DNA of 64,000 bases from NCBI RefSeq assembly GCF_964275005.1, contig NC_092699.1, positions 18,652,901 to 18,716,900 on the forward strand. Reading direction: 5' to 3'. The translations under genes and the position numbers were made by a program. This stretch comes from Diadema setosum. Its lineage: Eukaryota > Echinodermata > Echinoidea > Diadematoida > Diadematidae. This document shows positions 34,500-46,554 of the stretch, piece after piece. The number at the start of each line of letters is the position of its first letter. The first letter of the stretch is position 1. The notes under the pieces are model-generated. The model had not been told where the DNA came from. It did no database searches and worked only from the letters and a program-made list of their open reading frames with translations.

Positions 34500-35200
34500 T
34501 GTGAGTGCTGCCACGCGAGATCCGATATCCGTGCAGACATGCTGCTCATACTGCCTTGATTACTGCACTCGCTCGAGAACGAATGGCTCACAACACAGTC
34601 ATTAGTAGACAGAAAGATCCGTCTGTCCGGAGGAATCTTTTATTTTTTTTAACGTTATCGCTCTCCTCAAGACGCAGTCTCCGCGGAACATTTCCCCGAC
34701 GACCTGATACAAAGTCATTAGACATTACATTAGCTGCACTGGCCATCATCATCACGGGAGCGTAACATACATACATGGCCACATATATCTTCATTTAATC
34801 ATATCAATCAGTTGAATTCAGTAGTGTACACTACGGCGCGGGCAGCTAGCAGTTTGCCAATAGCAATAATGCCCTATCTAACTGCGACCAGCTCGGGCCA
34901 GAAAACGTAGCGTTCGGGCTGGCTCCAACAAACAGCACAGTGCATGGCCATGGCCTGGAGCTGTGGAGACAGTGGAGCGCCCGGCGCGGCGGGTTCCGGT
35001 TTAATATTTTGCCCTATCCAGATGCAGATAAGTTTACCCATTTGTACCCATCCACTGACAAACGCAAAACAAACAAAATAGTGCAAAAATTTAATGACGA
35101 TGACTTACCAACGTATGTAGCAGGTTGGCAGGGTCTTTGCACGCACCTAAAGCAATCGAATCCGCTGTTTTTATGTGTGTTTCGCGTATGAATCGTGGAC
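34500..35200 (-). promoter_or_regulatory. CpG-richer region, candidate promoter and first exon of B3GALT6 B
   Basis: CpG and GC rise here above the flanking DNA, as in the region upstream of paralogue A. The donor GTAAGTCATC on the minus strand would end a first exon at 35109. An 86-codon plus-strand frame at 34505-34765 lies in the same CpG-rich DNA and has no recognised family. Exon limits are inference. Confidence 0.3.
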
Positions 35201-35407
35201 GTGGCCCGGACCGATCTGATTTCCATTCACCGAAAGACTGTGCAGTTTGCAGCAAAGTGCAGACGTGTTCATATCACGTGATCTGAGAAATGGTCACCTG
35301 ATCTTTTACGGGACGAACGATTGTCAATTTTGCACCTGCGATAAATTTTCCTCTAATGAAATATCAGCCCAGCACGCTAAGCCAAACATAAATTCTACCC
35401 ACAAACA

Positions 35408-35433
35408 TAACCCTAACCCTAATCCTAATCCTC
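35408..35433. repeat. short interstitial telomere-like repeat
   Basis: ACCCTAACCCTAATCCTAAT holds two CCCTAA units and two TCCTAA variants next to the TA microsatellite. Too short to be a former telomere with any confidence. Confidence 0.5.
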
Positions 35434-35441
35434 ACATCAAA

Positions 35442-35738
<297 letters not shown>

Positions 35739-35869
35739 TGTTAAAAAATCAAATGGTTTATACCTACGCATCTAAACTCCAACTAAATAATGTGATTTTT
35801 GTGCCTGAGAGTCCTTGAGAGAGCCGTCAAAATAAAAAAATATATACTCAGTAATATTGAATATATCAA

Positions 35870-36750
35870 AGCCTTCAAGGATGCAAGAGTTTCATCAACC
35901 ATGATTCAGTGCCCTCGAAATATGGTACAACCCGGTTATTTTCAAATCAGCATTTATATGGAAATACTTACAAATTGGAACTTATTTTTTATTTTTTAAG
36001 TTTAGAAAAAATTAATTTTGGCGGCAATCATCGATATCATAAAACTCTCAGGGATGCAAGAGTTGCTTCAACCAGATAAGGATTAAGCACCCTTGAAATA
36101 AGGTAAAAGAATTAATTCATTTCCATTTTTCATTATTATTCGGTAAGGAAATGAATATATTGCAACTTTAATTTTTGACGGCCATTTATGGATATCTCAA
36201 AAACCTTTGAGATGCAATAGTTGCTTCAACAAGATAAGGATTCAGCACCCTCGATATAGAGTTAAAAATCGATTTGTTTTCATTTTTATTGCTTTTTATT
36301 AGGAAATAAGTATCATATTATTTTTGAATTTTAATCATTTTTTAATACCACATTTTTGATATCTCAAAAAAAAATGCAGTTATTTGGCGCAAGAGTTGAA
36401 CTAACCAGATTCAGGTTCAGCACCCTCGAAAGAGGGTAAAACCATCAAATATTTTCCATTTTCATCGCCTGTTATAGGAAATATATGTACTGAATTTCGA
36501 TTTTGGCAGCCATCTTGAATATCTCGATATCCTCAAGGATGCAAGAGTTGTATCAGCCAGATTAGGATGGAGTACCATCGAAATTAATATCATAGTGTTT
36601 CTTTTTCAATCATTCACCATTGATTTGTTCGATGGAAAATGCCTATTTTCTTGGCGGTCATCGGGTTAGCGACCATCTTAAATATCTCAAAAGATCTCCC
36701 AGGGATTCAAGCATTGCGCATCATTCAGATTCAACACCTTCGAAATAACT
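35870..36750. repeat. six diverged units of about 165 bp
   Basis: GGATGCAAGAGTT followed by a CAACCAGAT-like word and CAGCACCCTCGAAA recurs at about 35879, 36052, 36210, 36389, 36537 and 36702, with spacings 148-179 bp. Between these the text GGCGGCCATCTTGAATATCTC recurs in varied form. The units are strongly diverged, so the array is old. A (CA)n run at 36763-36796 follows directly. Confidence 0.8.
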
Positions 36751-36758
36751 TGAACAAT

Positions 36759-36762
<4 letters not shown>

Positions 36763-36796
<34 letters not shown>
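36763..36796. repeat. (CA)n microsatellite
   Basis: About 17 CA dinucleotides. Confidence 0.95.
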
Positions 36797-36800
<4 letters not shown>

Positions 36801-36832
36801 TTGGGCGGACGGTAAAACAAGGTTACTGTTAC

Positions 36833-36965
36833 AGGGGCGGATCCAGGAATTCTGTAAAGGGGGGGCAGCTAATATTTCTGGTGCCACTTCCGGGTTTCAT
36901 TTCATATTTTTTTCTTTTTATTTCTTTTTTTTAAAGAAAAATAAAGGGGGCGCGCGACCAGCATA
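36833..36965 (+). repeat. GGGGCGGATCCAGG-type dispersed repeat, copy 2
   Basis: It starts AGGGGCGGATCCAGGAATTC and is G-rich at both ends, with a T-rich middle. It is the inverted partner of 27440-27576 and has no coding capacity. Confidence 0.6.
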
Positions 36966-38119
36966 TATGGCGCATGCAGATTATGCCGCCATCTCTGGAT
37001 AATGAGAGAACTATATCATATACAAACTGTTCCTGACTTCATGCATGGGCAGCAATGTAAAGAAAATATATCGAGAATGTCACAAAATTTCAGTTTAAAG
37101 TACATCAATTCCTTCCTCTTGGTAGGCCCTCTCACATTATCATTAGTACGAGCTGGTATTAGTTATAGCCCCTGTTTTCTGAAAGAGGTAGGCCTATTCT
37201 CAGTCAGTTAAGCGAAGTGCTTTTTCATTATGCTATACTAGTACACAAAAATCAAAATACGATGAATTCTCTTTATCATTATTGTTTTTATTGTTTTTAT
37301 CATCAGCAGCATATGATTTATTTATTCATTCATTTATTCATTTATTCATTCATTCATTCATTCATTCATTCATTCATCATTTATTCATTATTCGGCATTC
37401 AAACGGTGCAAGACAATACAAGTGAATGATCAAAGAACAGACAAACAATTCAACAAGGGTACAATACAAGGGTTGAAGAAGTTAAAGCCTTCCCTGATCA
37501 GAATACTGATGTTGCCGGGCTCCAGAAATCAAAATCATTATTGTACTATTTTCTTTGTTCCGTAGATGCCAGTGTACTGCATTTATTAAATCCACAAACA
37601 TTATTGAACAGTAGGCCTATATACAGTATGTGTTCCGTGGTTTATTTGAAAGCGATAACATCACCGTGTCATCGAGGCACTTGTGTTCAATACTATTCAG
37701 TGAAAATATTTACATTTTGAATTGTAATTTCGTTTGTGACGTCGATGTGATAATGATCAATTTCATGCTTATTACTGCCGTCAATTTGGAATTTTATAGT
37801 GGAAGCAACTGACAAGGAACTAAATTGAGTGTATCATGGAGCAGTCCCGCATAACTCAGCTCAGAATAAGTTGCTCGTGTCGTCGTTCGTAGTTTACTCT
37901 GCAACTATGTAGATTCTAGTCCTTATCAAATTGTGGTGACTGTCCAGTTATCTTGAGTGAAATATTATATACAGATAGGCCTATCTTCAGTCATAAATCC
38001 ATCACCGAAATTTTGAAGCAGATTGTGGTTGTTTTACTTCATCAAAGCAACATCAAGGCATTCTGTCTTCTCAGTGAGCTGTATAAATAAAAAAAAAAGT
38101 GAGATATCGGGCTTCATAA
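36966..38119. other. non-coding stretch
   Basis: No supported gene. It contains an ATTC/ATTT tetranucleotide microsatellite at 37318-37388. Confidence 0.4.
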
Positions 38120-38683
38120 GGGCTTTTTACACTTGTAAATTTTTGCTTAGCCCCGGACTATCGGTGGGGCTAAGGGGGGGCCTTAGCCCCACCGTTGGTA
38201 CGGGACTATCCTTAGCCCACTTTCTGTTTACACTCGTTTTTGCCAAAGTGGGCTAGCCCCACCGATAGTACGGTACTATCTGGCCCTGCAAAATAGCAGG
38301 GGTTAGCACCGCAATTGCGGTGCTAGCACCGCAATTGCGGTGCCAAGCAAGTGAGTGTAAACAGAACGAAAAAATAATCCTGGGCTAAGCAACGGAGACG
38401 AAGTCCGACCCTCACTGACCAATCAGAAACGAGGTAATCAAGTGCTGCCGGTGCGTGCGTGTACGTGTACAGTACACAGCGTAATTATGAATATTCATGT
38501 GGTTTGGAAAGTCCGGGGCTAAGAAATACGAGTGTAAAAAGGTCAGTTTTCTCCTTAGCCCCGGACAAGAGATAGTACGGGACTAATTGGCGAGTGTAAA
38601 AAGCTGAAAAAATTGGTACGGGACTAACGATAGTCCTGGGTCAGAGAAAGTCCGGGGTTAAGAAACACAAGTGTAAAAAGCCC
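38120..38683. mobile_element. 564-bp TIR element with GGGCTTTTTACACTTG ends
   Basis: GGGCTTTTTACACTTGTAAA at the left pairs with CACAAGTGTAAAAAGCCC at the right. Inside, variants of TTAGCCCCGGACTATC and GATAGTACGGGACTA recur in both orientations, and a perfect 38-bp double palindrome lies at 38306-38343. No open frame of note. The superfamily is unclear because the target duplication is not evident. Confidence 0.75.
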
Positions 38684-38940
38684 TATAAATATATATATTC
38701 CTATAGTTATATTTCAATATTGATGAAGAAAGAAGTGTAACTGTAAATCTCACGCATATCTCTTTCTCGAGCAAGTTATAATACGAGTACGTGTACATGC
38801 CAGTGAGTGTGTGTGTGTGTGTGTGTTGTGTGTATGTGTCGTGGCGACCGTGCGTATGTGGGTGGAGGGCGATGTTCATATAGGAACAATACGAAGAACA
38901 TTTCCCTAAGCGCCCGTTGTACATAGACCCGTGTGCTGGT

Positions 38941-39153
38941 GACATGCACAGGATTTTGTCATGTCGCATAGCATGTGAACAAAAATCAGCAACTGACGTA
39001 ACTTATGCGAAGGAGTCCATCAAGCAAGATTGCATTACAGAGACAGGACAGCTTGACAGGCTGACAGGTCACCGAGAACTGGCTGTGACCAGAGTGTACA
39101 ACATACTCAAAAAAGTGATTTCATTATGCCGATCTACCAGATATTCTGTCTCA
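38941..39153 (+). CDS. candidate first coding exon of an unknown protein
   Basis: From ATG 38944-38946 an open frame of about 70 codons reaches TCTGTCTCAG followed by the donor-like GTAGGTACATG at 39154. The peptide contains KSATDVTYAKESIKQDCITE and LTGHRELAVTRVYNILKKV, of ordinary protein-like composition. The frame remains open beyond the donor, so the exon end is a guess. I recognise no family and cannot name a downstream exon. It lies between a TIR element and the 3' end of the LINE. Confidence 0.22.
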
Positions 39154-39859
39154 GGTAGGTACATGCTGCGAGTGTTTGATATGCTGCACTATGTCCCGTC
39201 TTTCGATCGCCATTTGCTCCTATTCCTAACTAACGTAGCTCTTAACATTATAACAATAATGTTAGGCTGTAGTTTAACATTAGACTATTCCAACTCTCGT
39301 CCCGTTACGTTACTCGGTGACAGTGTTGAATTGAGTCTTCTTACTTACTTACTTGGAGTTTACTTGGATGTAGAGACGTAAAGCGTTGCTTATTTGCTCC
39401 TCCAGGTTTCATTGTCCCTCTGTCATATATATATGGGCTGTACTTTAGGGGATGGCTGTTCCAGTGTTTCTCAAGGATAGATTTGAATTGATTAACACTT
39501 GTTGCTCTGACAGCTGCGTCTGGCAGAGAGTTCCAATTGTTACAACTGCGAACAGAGAAGGTTTTTTGTCGCAACATATACTAAGTATTTGGATCTGGGT
39601 TTTCTGACTTTCATGCAGTGGCCTCTGGTTCTGGAGCTTTCAACCAATTGAAAGAATTTGTGTACATCAAGGTGGTCAATCCCATTCATGATCTTATAGA
39701 TTTGTAGAACCTCTGCTCTTTGTCTCCTGTATGCAAGAGTCTCCAAACCCAGGGCTTTCAGTCTGTCTGGATATTCCAGGTGGCGAAGATGTGGAAGTTG
39801 ACGTGTGGCTCTTTGCTGCACTTTCTCTAACAAATCCTCATCTCTTTTGAACATAGGAC

Positions 39860-41391
39860 GGTAGGCCTACATGTAGAAATGCACACCATGCACACCTACC
39901 ATTTCCTTCCTTAATTTGTCAATGAAAACTTCTTGTGGCTATCAGAAATGTTAAGATGGACCATATCTGACGGTTTCATTGAAATTTCATAGTCAATTAC
40001 AGAAGAAAAGTAGCCAATTTTGACTCGAAAGTACGCCGATCGACGACTGTCTCAACGTAGCATGATGGATGATCGATTATGTGGAAGAGTGATATATCGA
40101 GAATAATCGATCGTTGTAGTCTGTAATACAGCCGCTTGTTTGGTGTTTAACCACAATAATTACGTCGGCTCGACAGTGTACTCAGTAATGTGGAAAAAAG
40201 AAAGTGATCTTGATGCGTCTGTTTGTTTTTTTTTTTTATCGTTTTAGTTAATTTTCTCCTGCATGTGACTGTATATCTGTCAACATTTTTCGCTGACTAA
40301 ATGATGGACGGATAATATGTGTACAAAACAGTAAAAGATATATGAAAAAATGGGAATTATCCATCATGAATATTGCACAATAAAATGGATTTTTACTACA
40401 AAACAAAAGCAAATACTGGGTTGCTGTTTTTGTATACATAATAAAAAATGAAATGGAAAAATAAATACTATCATAAAAACAATTACTTTCTACTGTAAGT
40501 TGAACTTATCAATCCAAAACATATTACCATTTCAATTTCAATATTCTGTTTCTTTTTAGGTAAAATGAGCACTTTATGAGAAGTCCAGAATATTAATACA
40601 TGATCGTATAACATACACTTTTTGTAATACTATTCTCATTAATTTATTAAATTAGGCCTATGAATGATGAAAATTACTAGAAACAAATCCCCTTTGAATT
40701 CAACTTCCTTCTCATCTTCTTTTCTCTCTCTTTCTCTCTCCCTAATAGCCCAACCTTTTTTCTTCCACTTTTCCTTCGACCACATTCTATTCCCTTCAAT
40801 ACTATTCAAATTAAATAATTTAATCTAAATTATTATCAACTTTTTTCATGATAAAATCAATACTTGCCACAATTTTTAAAAAAAAGGATCGATGTCTTAA
40901 TCCTGGTATGAATAATCGTATCAATAATTTGAATAGTAGTAATCATGATAGTGGCAATGAAAACAAAGAACTATCATAATAGCTCACTTGAGCCTTCGAC
41001 CAGGAAGTGGTCCCACGCCTCCCTGCTTCGACTCGGGTGAGCTAACAATAAGAAAAAAAAAATACGAAAAAGAAAGTAGGGCCTTGGGGCTACACGTATT
41101 GCACGAGTCGAGTTCGATATTGTTAGTAAGCGGCTAATTAGAGACTACCAGAATCGATTATAATCGTTGACATCGTTCTCTGCGAAATCGGTGCACTAGC
41201 TTATACGTCGGAGACTATGTTCGCGACCGACGTACTTTTCAACTCCGATTTCTCATTTTTCTTACCTTTTCGGCTTTCTAATTCCATGAAAACTCTCTGA
41301 TATGGTTCAATTTAGCATCTCCAATAGCTGCACAAAATTTGATTGACAAACAGCGAAGCGAACGGTAGGTGTGCATTTCTACACGATTACC
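39860..41391. mobile_element. 1.53-kb DNA transposon nested in the LINE, 8-bp target duplication
   Basis: The target CATAGGAC is present at 39852-39859 and again at 41392-41399; removing one copy plus the insert restores an uninterrupted LINE alignment at WCPM / FKRDED. The ends GGTAGGCCTACATGTAG and (complemented) GGTAATCGTGTAG share GTAGAAATGCACACC. Diverged inverted similarity continues for about 250-300 bp (for example ACCATATCTGACGGTTTCAT against ACCATATCAGAGAGTTTTCAT, and GTAGTCTGTAATACAGCCGCTT against GTAGTCTCTAATTAGCCGCTT). No transposase is readable. An 8-bp duplication fits hAT, P, Merlin or Mutator-like groups; I cannot choose. Confidence 0.85.
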
Positions 41392-42015
41392 CATAGGACA
41401 CCATACCGAGTTGCAATATTCTAGTGTGGGTCGGATGATAGACTTGTAGAGCTTAAGCCATCCTCTTTCATTCAGGCTAGAAAAGGATCTGTTCAGAATG
41501 CCAAGCTTGGTATTGGCTCTTTTGGTTATCTCAGCAACATGCTCGGAAAAAGAAAGTGCAGAGTCAAAGGTCACTCCAAGGTCTTTCTCCTGTTCAGCTA
41601 CAGGGATCCTGCTTTGGCTATCAGTTGTAGATATGGTGTAGTCATTCTTCTGGTTCCGTTTCCCATAGTGAACAACTTTGCATTTTGTGATGTTGAATTG
41701 CAACTTCCATTTGTCGGCCCAGGCTGAGACAGCATGAATGTCCTGTTGTAAGTGTTCTGCTTCACTTTGACTGTCAACAACATGATATAATTTGGTATCG
41801 TCGGCAAACAATTTAATTTCAGATGTCACTTCTTCCGGCAGATCGTTAATGAAGCAGAGAAAGAGCACTGGTCCTAACACACTGCCCTGAGGGATCCCAC
41901 TGGATACTGAATGTGGAGATGACAGTTTACCATTCACAACGACTCTCTGTGACCTTCCTGTCAAGTAGGCCTCTATCCAGTTATTCCATAGGCTTGTAAT
42001 TTGCAAAGCAGGCAT
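41278..42015 (-). pseudogene. LINE reverse transcriptase, second half, separated by frameshift
   Basis: This frame carries the catalytic FADD (residues 70-73), GIPQGSVLGPVLF and the thumb/connection region up to NSVWCPM. There the LINE sequence stops at the transposon junction (41391/41392). The residues after that point are transposon sequence, not LINE. The first half lies in another frame at 41973-44141. Confidence 0.85.
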
Positions 42016-44141
42016 TTGTGGGACACAGTATCAAATGCTTTCCTGTAGTCTAAATAGATGCAGTCAATGCAGTGACCATTATCTATCTCTGCAGTCCACT
42101 CTTCTAGCACTTCGAGGAGTTGCGTCCCGCATGACCTCCCAGAGCGAAATCCATGCTGGTTGTCGGTAAGTAGATTGTTTCCCTCTAAATGTTCCATCAG
42201 GGCTTTTCTCACTATTCTTTCCATTACCTTGCAGACTACTGATGTCAAACTAACAGGTCTGTAGCTTGATGGATCACTTCTTTTTCCTTTCTTAAGAAGT
42301 GGCACAACATGAGCTTTTCTCCAAATACCTGGAACTGTGTCTTCCCTCAGTAGTTTAGTGAAAATAATTTGGAGAGGTTCTGCCAGCTCATTGTGCAACT
42401 CTTTCAAGACTCTTGAGTGTATATCATCCGGTCCCGGAGATTTGTTGCTGTCTAAATTGGAAAGCAGAGCATTAATGTCATCTATAGTGAATTCCACATC
42501 ATCGAGGACTACAGCAGTTTTCCTGGGCATATCATAGGTTGATGCTGCATCATCTTCAGTGTAAACGCTGCCAAAGAAAGAGTTGAGTGTATCTGCTTTC
42601 TCCTGATCATCTTTGGCCCACGTACCATCAGCTTTCAGCAGTTCTGGGATTCCACATTTGGCTTTGGTTTGACTCTTTACGTATCTCCAAAAACTCTTCA
42701 CGTTAACCTTGACTTCATCGGCTAATTTGTTTTCAAAGTCTGACTTGGCTGTCTTAACCTCAGATGAAGCAATATTCCTGTGCTTAACATATATGGTCCA
42801 ATCAGCAACAGATCTGCTTTTCTGATATCTGTTCCAAGATTTATGCTTTAATTCAATTGCTTTCTTACATTGGTGGTTCATCCATTCAGGTTGCTTTTTC
42901 TGATGTTTCTTTTTGAAGGGAACATAGGCCTCAATACATGTCTGGAGTGATTTCTCAAGGAAATCCCATGCCTCCTCCCCAGAGAGATCTCCAAGCTCCT
43001 TTTTCCAATCAATCTCTTTCAGTGCATCCCTCATACTGTCATAATCTGCATGGTAGTAACTTCTGCTGAGAACTTCCTCTTCTTCATCGTTTGAGCCAAT
43101 CAACAACTGTAGATGAAGAGTAACATGGTCGCTTTTACCAATAGTTGCATCATGACTTGGATTCACTACCAACTCCTCTTCATTCGTAAAGGCTAAATCT
43201 AGTAGGCTTGGGGTGCATCCACTCCTGTATCTGGTTGGTGACTGCACATGTTGAAACAAGTAGAGATCCTCTATGCAATCAAGAAAATTGGATGCATCCT
43301 CATTCCCACCAGTGAACTGATTTGTGCTCCAGTCAATGTCCTTGTAGTTAAAATCCCCCACGATGAGTAGGTGATCCCATTTTCTTGCACACACCACATT
43401 CAGCAATTTACATAGTTCCTGATTATTTTCATGACTACTTGACGGGGATCTGTATACACAGCCGATGACAAGGATCTTGTGGTTGATGTCTAACTGTACC
43501 CAAACAGATTCCTGAAATTCACAGATGTCCATGTCTATCATGCAACATTTGATCTGGTTCCTCACATATATAACCACTCCACGCTGAGAATGATCAAATT
43601 CCTTCGGTATGAACAATTGATAGCCCTGTAGTTCCAGCTCACTAGATTGTATCTCCGAATAGACCTTCTTTGGGTATATTTCAGTTAAAGCTATCACATC
43701 AGGGGTTTGATTGTGAATCCGTGCCTTGAATTCATCTCTCTTGTTCATAAAGGAATCACAATTAGTATACAGCACAGATAGTGGATAGACATCTGATATT
43801 CGCCCACATGGTTCACCTGTAGTGCCATTACATCGACCAGTAAGTGCTTCACATACAGTTTCATGATGGAAAACACGAGGTACTGTACTATTTGGTGCTT
43901 TAGAACTTGCTTCACAGGGTGCATCACAGGTCGCCTCACTAGGTGCTTGTACATCCAACTGTGCTTCACTGTTAACATAAAGCGATGCTCCAGTGCACAT
44001 GTGCGAGTAGGTGCTGGTGCTGTTACATATATGTTTATGTACATCCTCATATCCATCTGACTCTGTACTAGTGCTCTGGTCTTCCATTGCTACGAAAGCT
44101 TCGGAGCCGTGATCGTTCTCTTCCAGCATTTCTGTCCCCAT

Positions 44142-46339
44142 TCTCTGCTGCGGCCTTGCTCTCTGAGCTTTTCCTTCTTACAGACTAAAGTCGTGTCAGT
44201 GGTGATTTACAGATCTAGTTTAAATTAATTAACGGGGCAAAAGTAAGTAGATATAGATCTAGATATTTATATAGTACAGATCTTGTAAGTTGTAACTGAA
44301 TTGTAGTTGTTGGAGGGACTGCAGTCGCACTCACTTTCAGAACATTATTATGCATTTAGCCTTTTAGCCCGACCAGACGCCGTGCCTGTCACTATTTATA
44401 CACAGCGACTGGGCTGTGTAGGCCCATGTACATGCATTAGACTCTACCCACAGCACAGGCGTATAGGCCTATCTAGATAAAAAGGAAATGGGCCTGTTGG
44501 CTGTAGTCTATTTACTGCCTAACTATACACAGCCCTACATTGTATGGTTGGACCTATTACTAATCGACCGCCTAATGTTTATTTGCTTGATAAGAATATT
44601 TAACACTGAAATTCACGTAAAAGACTTGACCTACGTGATTGAGAAAATCCACCTCTATCAAATGCCGTTGTTCCCTTTTTGATTCGAAGTTTCAGTACAA
44701 AAATATCGCCGACGAACTTGCGTGGCCTCGTTTCAGCTCCCCGCGGTAAATCGCGTTATTAGGATCGACCGTTGTTTTTGCATTGACAATGCACGCAAAC
44801 CGAGTTGTATTGAACACCGTGTTGTACGAAGCTTTTTAGAAGCCTTTTAGAAACTTCCGTAGACATTACATTGTGCTGTCATTACGATTCGGTGAAAATA
44901 TTCATTCGAAATTTTGTCCTTGATTAAAACCATTAATGAACAGTGAATTATCGCGTTTTCCCACACCATCCTCATCTACATTCAAAACCAATCCATTTTT
45001 ATGTCCTTTGTGCGCAGAGAAGTGCGTAGCGCGTACTAAGTGTTCAGTGCGCGAATTATACGCGGTCGGTTTAAAAGAAGGTGGTCGATATGTAGTAGGG
45101 CTACCATACTAGCTGTCGATGTACGGGGACGCTGTGCTTCACACAGCGTCTGTATAAAGCACAGCGTCTGGTCAGGTTATTTACGGCCTAACTAAAGTAA
45201 CTTAGAACAGTGTGGTCGTAGTACACAATATCGCTAACGTTAGCTAATAGGGCCTGGAGTTTGACTGAAAGATAAGTCTGTATCTGGTCATTGCTTGAGG
45301 ATATGTTCCGCGGCCGCGGAGACTGTGTCTGGCTTCACTGACAAGACTCTCCTTCGGAGTATCTATACACGGCCCTTTCGCTGTACACAAGTGTTGCACA
45401 GGGACAGGTCGGACTAGATCTACTTCGGAGGAATGCTGATAAAGTCAAAAAATGATGAAATACTCTGGTCTCTGGTAGTCTGGACAGATGGATTTTTCTG
45501 TCTGCTAAAGAGCCTACTGCCACTGGCAATTGAAGATCTGAATATAAGAACAACCCAAGTCCAATTTTTGGCCAAATTCAGTTTGACATGGGAAATTGTA
45601 GCTTATGCATGTACTCATCTTGTGTATAAATGATAAATGCTAATTACCCCCGGAAGTGCCTGAAATGAATGAGTTAAATCTTATTATATGAATGTATAAA
45701 GAATGAAGGACTTGGGTCATTCTTACATTCATATTATAGCGCCCTCTCTCGTCCTTCTCTCATCTCTATAGCAGAATATCATGTAGTCTTCAACTACAGA
45801 TTCAAAGAACGACCCTAGTCCATCACACAAAATGGCCTCTCCACAAGACAATTAATGTAAATGTTAATTGCCATAATAATATATGTTCTAATTTGTATAT
45901 ACAATGTTGCCTTCCCATCACAGTTAAATAGAATATTATTGGACAAATAAAAAAGATATGAAGTTTTTTTAAGTTTACTCGAAATGGTCTTCCATGGACT
46001 TGGGTCGTTCTTATATTCAGATACTCAATTTGATACAATATTGTATTTTGTAACACTGTTCGTGTTACTGTTGTTACAAGTTTAACTCTGCTATTGCTGC
46101 AGTACGTACCCCATGCCCCATTGTGAGTTGCAAGCGTCATAACCCAATTTTCAGCTGGAACTGCACAAGCTCTCAAAGTACCTAAATTTAGAGTGAAGTT
46201 GATAGGATGTGACATGACCTGTACTGCTTATTGCTATTATAAACTGTTAACAATTGTGTGTAGACTGTCAATGTCATGCCCATTCAGACAAACCTAGCCT
46301 TTTGCACTTTTACAATTTATGTCTTTCTTACCTTTACAG
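44142..46339. other. LINE flank and probable UBE2J2 promoter region
   Basis: No supported coding exon. CpG-rich text near 44690-45450 includes CCGCGGCCGCGG at about 45308 and could contain the UBE2J2 promoter and first, non-coding exon. A strong acceptor, CTTTCTTACCTTTACAG, ends at 46339, so the exon holding the UBE2J2 start probably begins at 46340. Confidence 0.35.
45538..46020. repeat. four copies of a 25-bp motif in alternating orientation
   Basis: The word GAATATAAGAACGACCCAAG plus TCCA occurs at 45538-45563 (plus), 45707-45733 (minus), 45799-45822 (plus) and 45995-46020 (minus), with 1-6 differences. They may be the ends of two adjacent short TIR elements, 45538-45733 and 45799-46020. 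Confidence 0.7.
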
Positions 46340-46554
46340 GCAATATGCAGTCCTTTCCTGTCATAACTGTTGACGCAGTGAACAGCAGATCATAATTACG
46401 TGGTACTCCAGAAACAACTCTAGACACTCTTGATCCTCAATGCCAGACAGATTCAGAAGAGGTGACATATTATTCACAAGGACACTCCAGAGGAGAAAGT
46501 TGGGATACAGGGTTGCAAAACGTTCTCTGTAAATCCTAACGTACTTCGGCAGGA
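46340..46554 (+). promoter_or_regulatory. probable 5'UTR of UBE2J2
   Basis: Begins after the acceptor TTACCTTTACAG and ends at the UBE2J2 ATG. It contains a short upstream frame starting ATGCAGTCCTTTCC at 46346, which may lower translation if this leader is used. Confidence 0.4.

Larger units (their letters stand above)
39339..44141 (-). mobile_element. CR1/L2-like non-LTR retrotransposon (LINE), interrupted
   Basis: A minus-strand LINE encoding endonuclease plus reverse transcriptase. The main frame (44141-41973) starts with about 119 Ser/Thr/Cys-rich residues. The apurinic-type endonuclease follows, with LTEIYPK, GVVIYV, YRSPSS, IVGDFNYKDIDW, LLDLAF and GKSDHV at residues 120-345. The reverse transcriptase starts at about residue 560, with KKGKRSDPSSYRPVSLTS and YLDYRKAFDTVSH. 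The frame shifts once near 41975-42010, then continues with GIPQGSVLGP, the catalytic FADD and LGVTFDSALSF. The C-terminal part (QQRATRQLPHLRHL, then SCNNWNSLPDA) lies at 39341-39851 with a second shift near 39570. The 3' end is a short (AAGT)n tail at 39340-39355. A 1.5-kb DNA transposon splits it at 39860-41391. The upstream 5' end is undefined. Confidence 0.9.

Noticed and set aside
34505-34765. An 86-codon open frame in CpG-rich DNA
   Set aside because: Probably opened by base composition in a promoter region; no family match or splice context.
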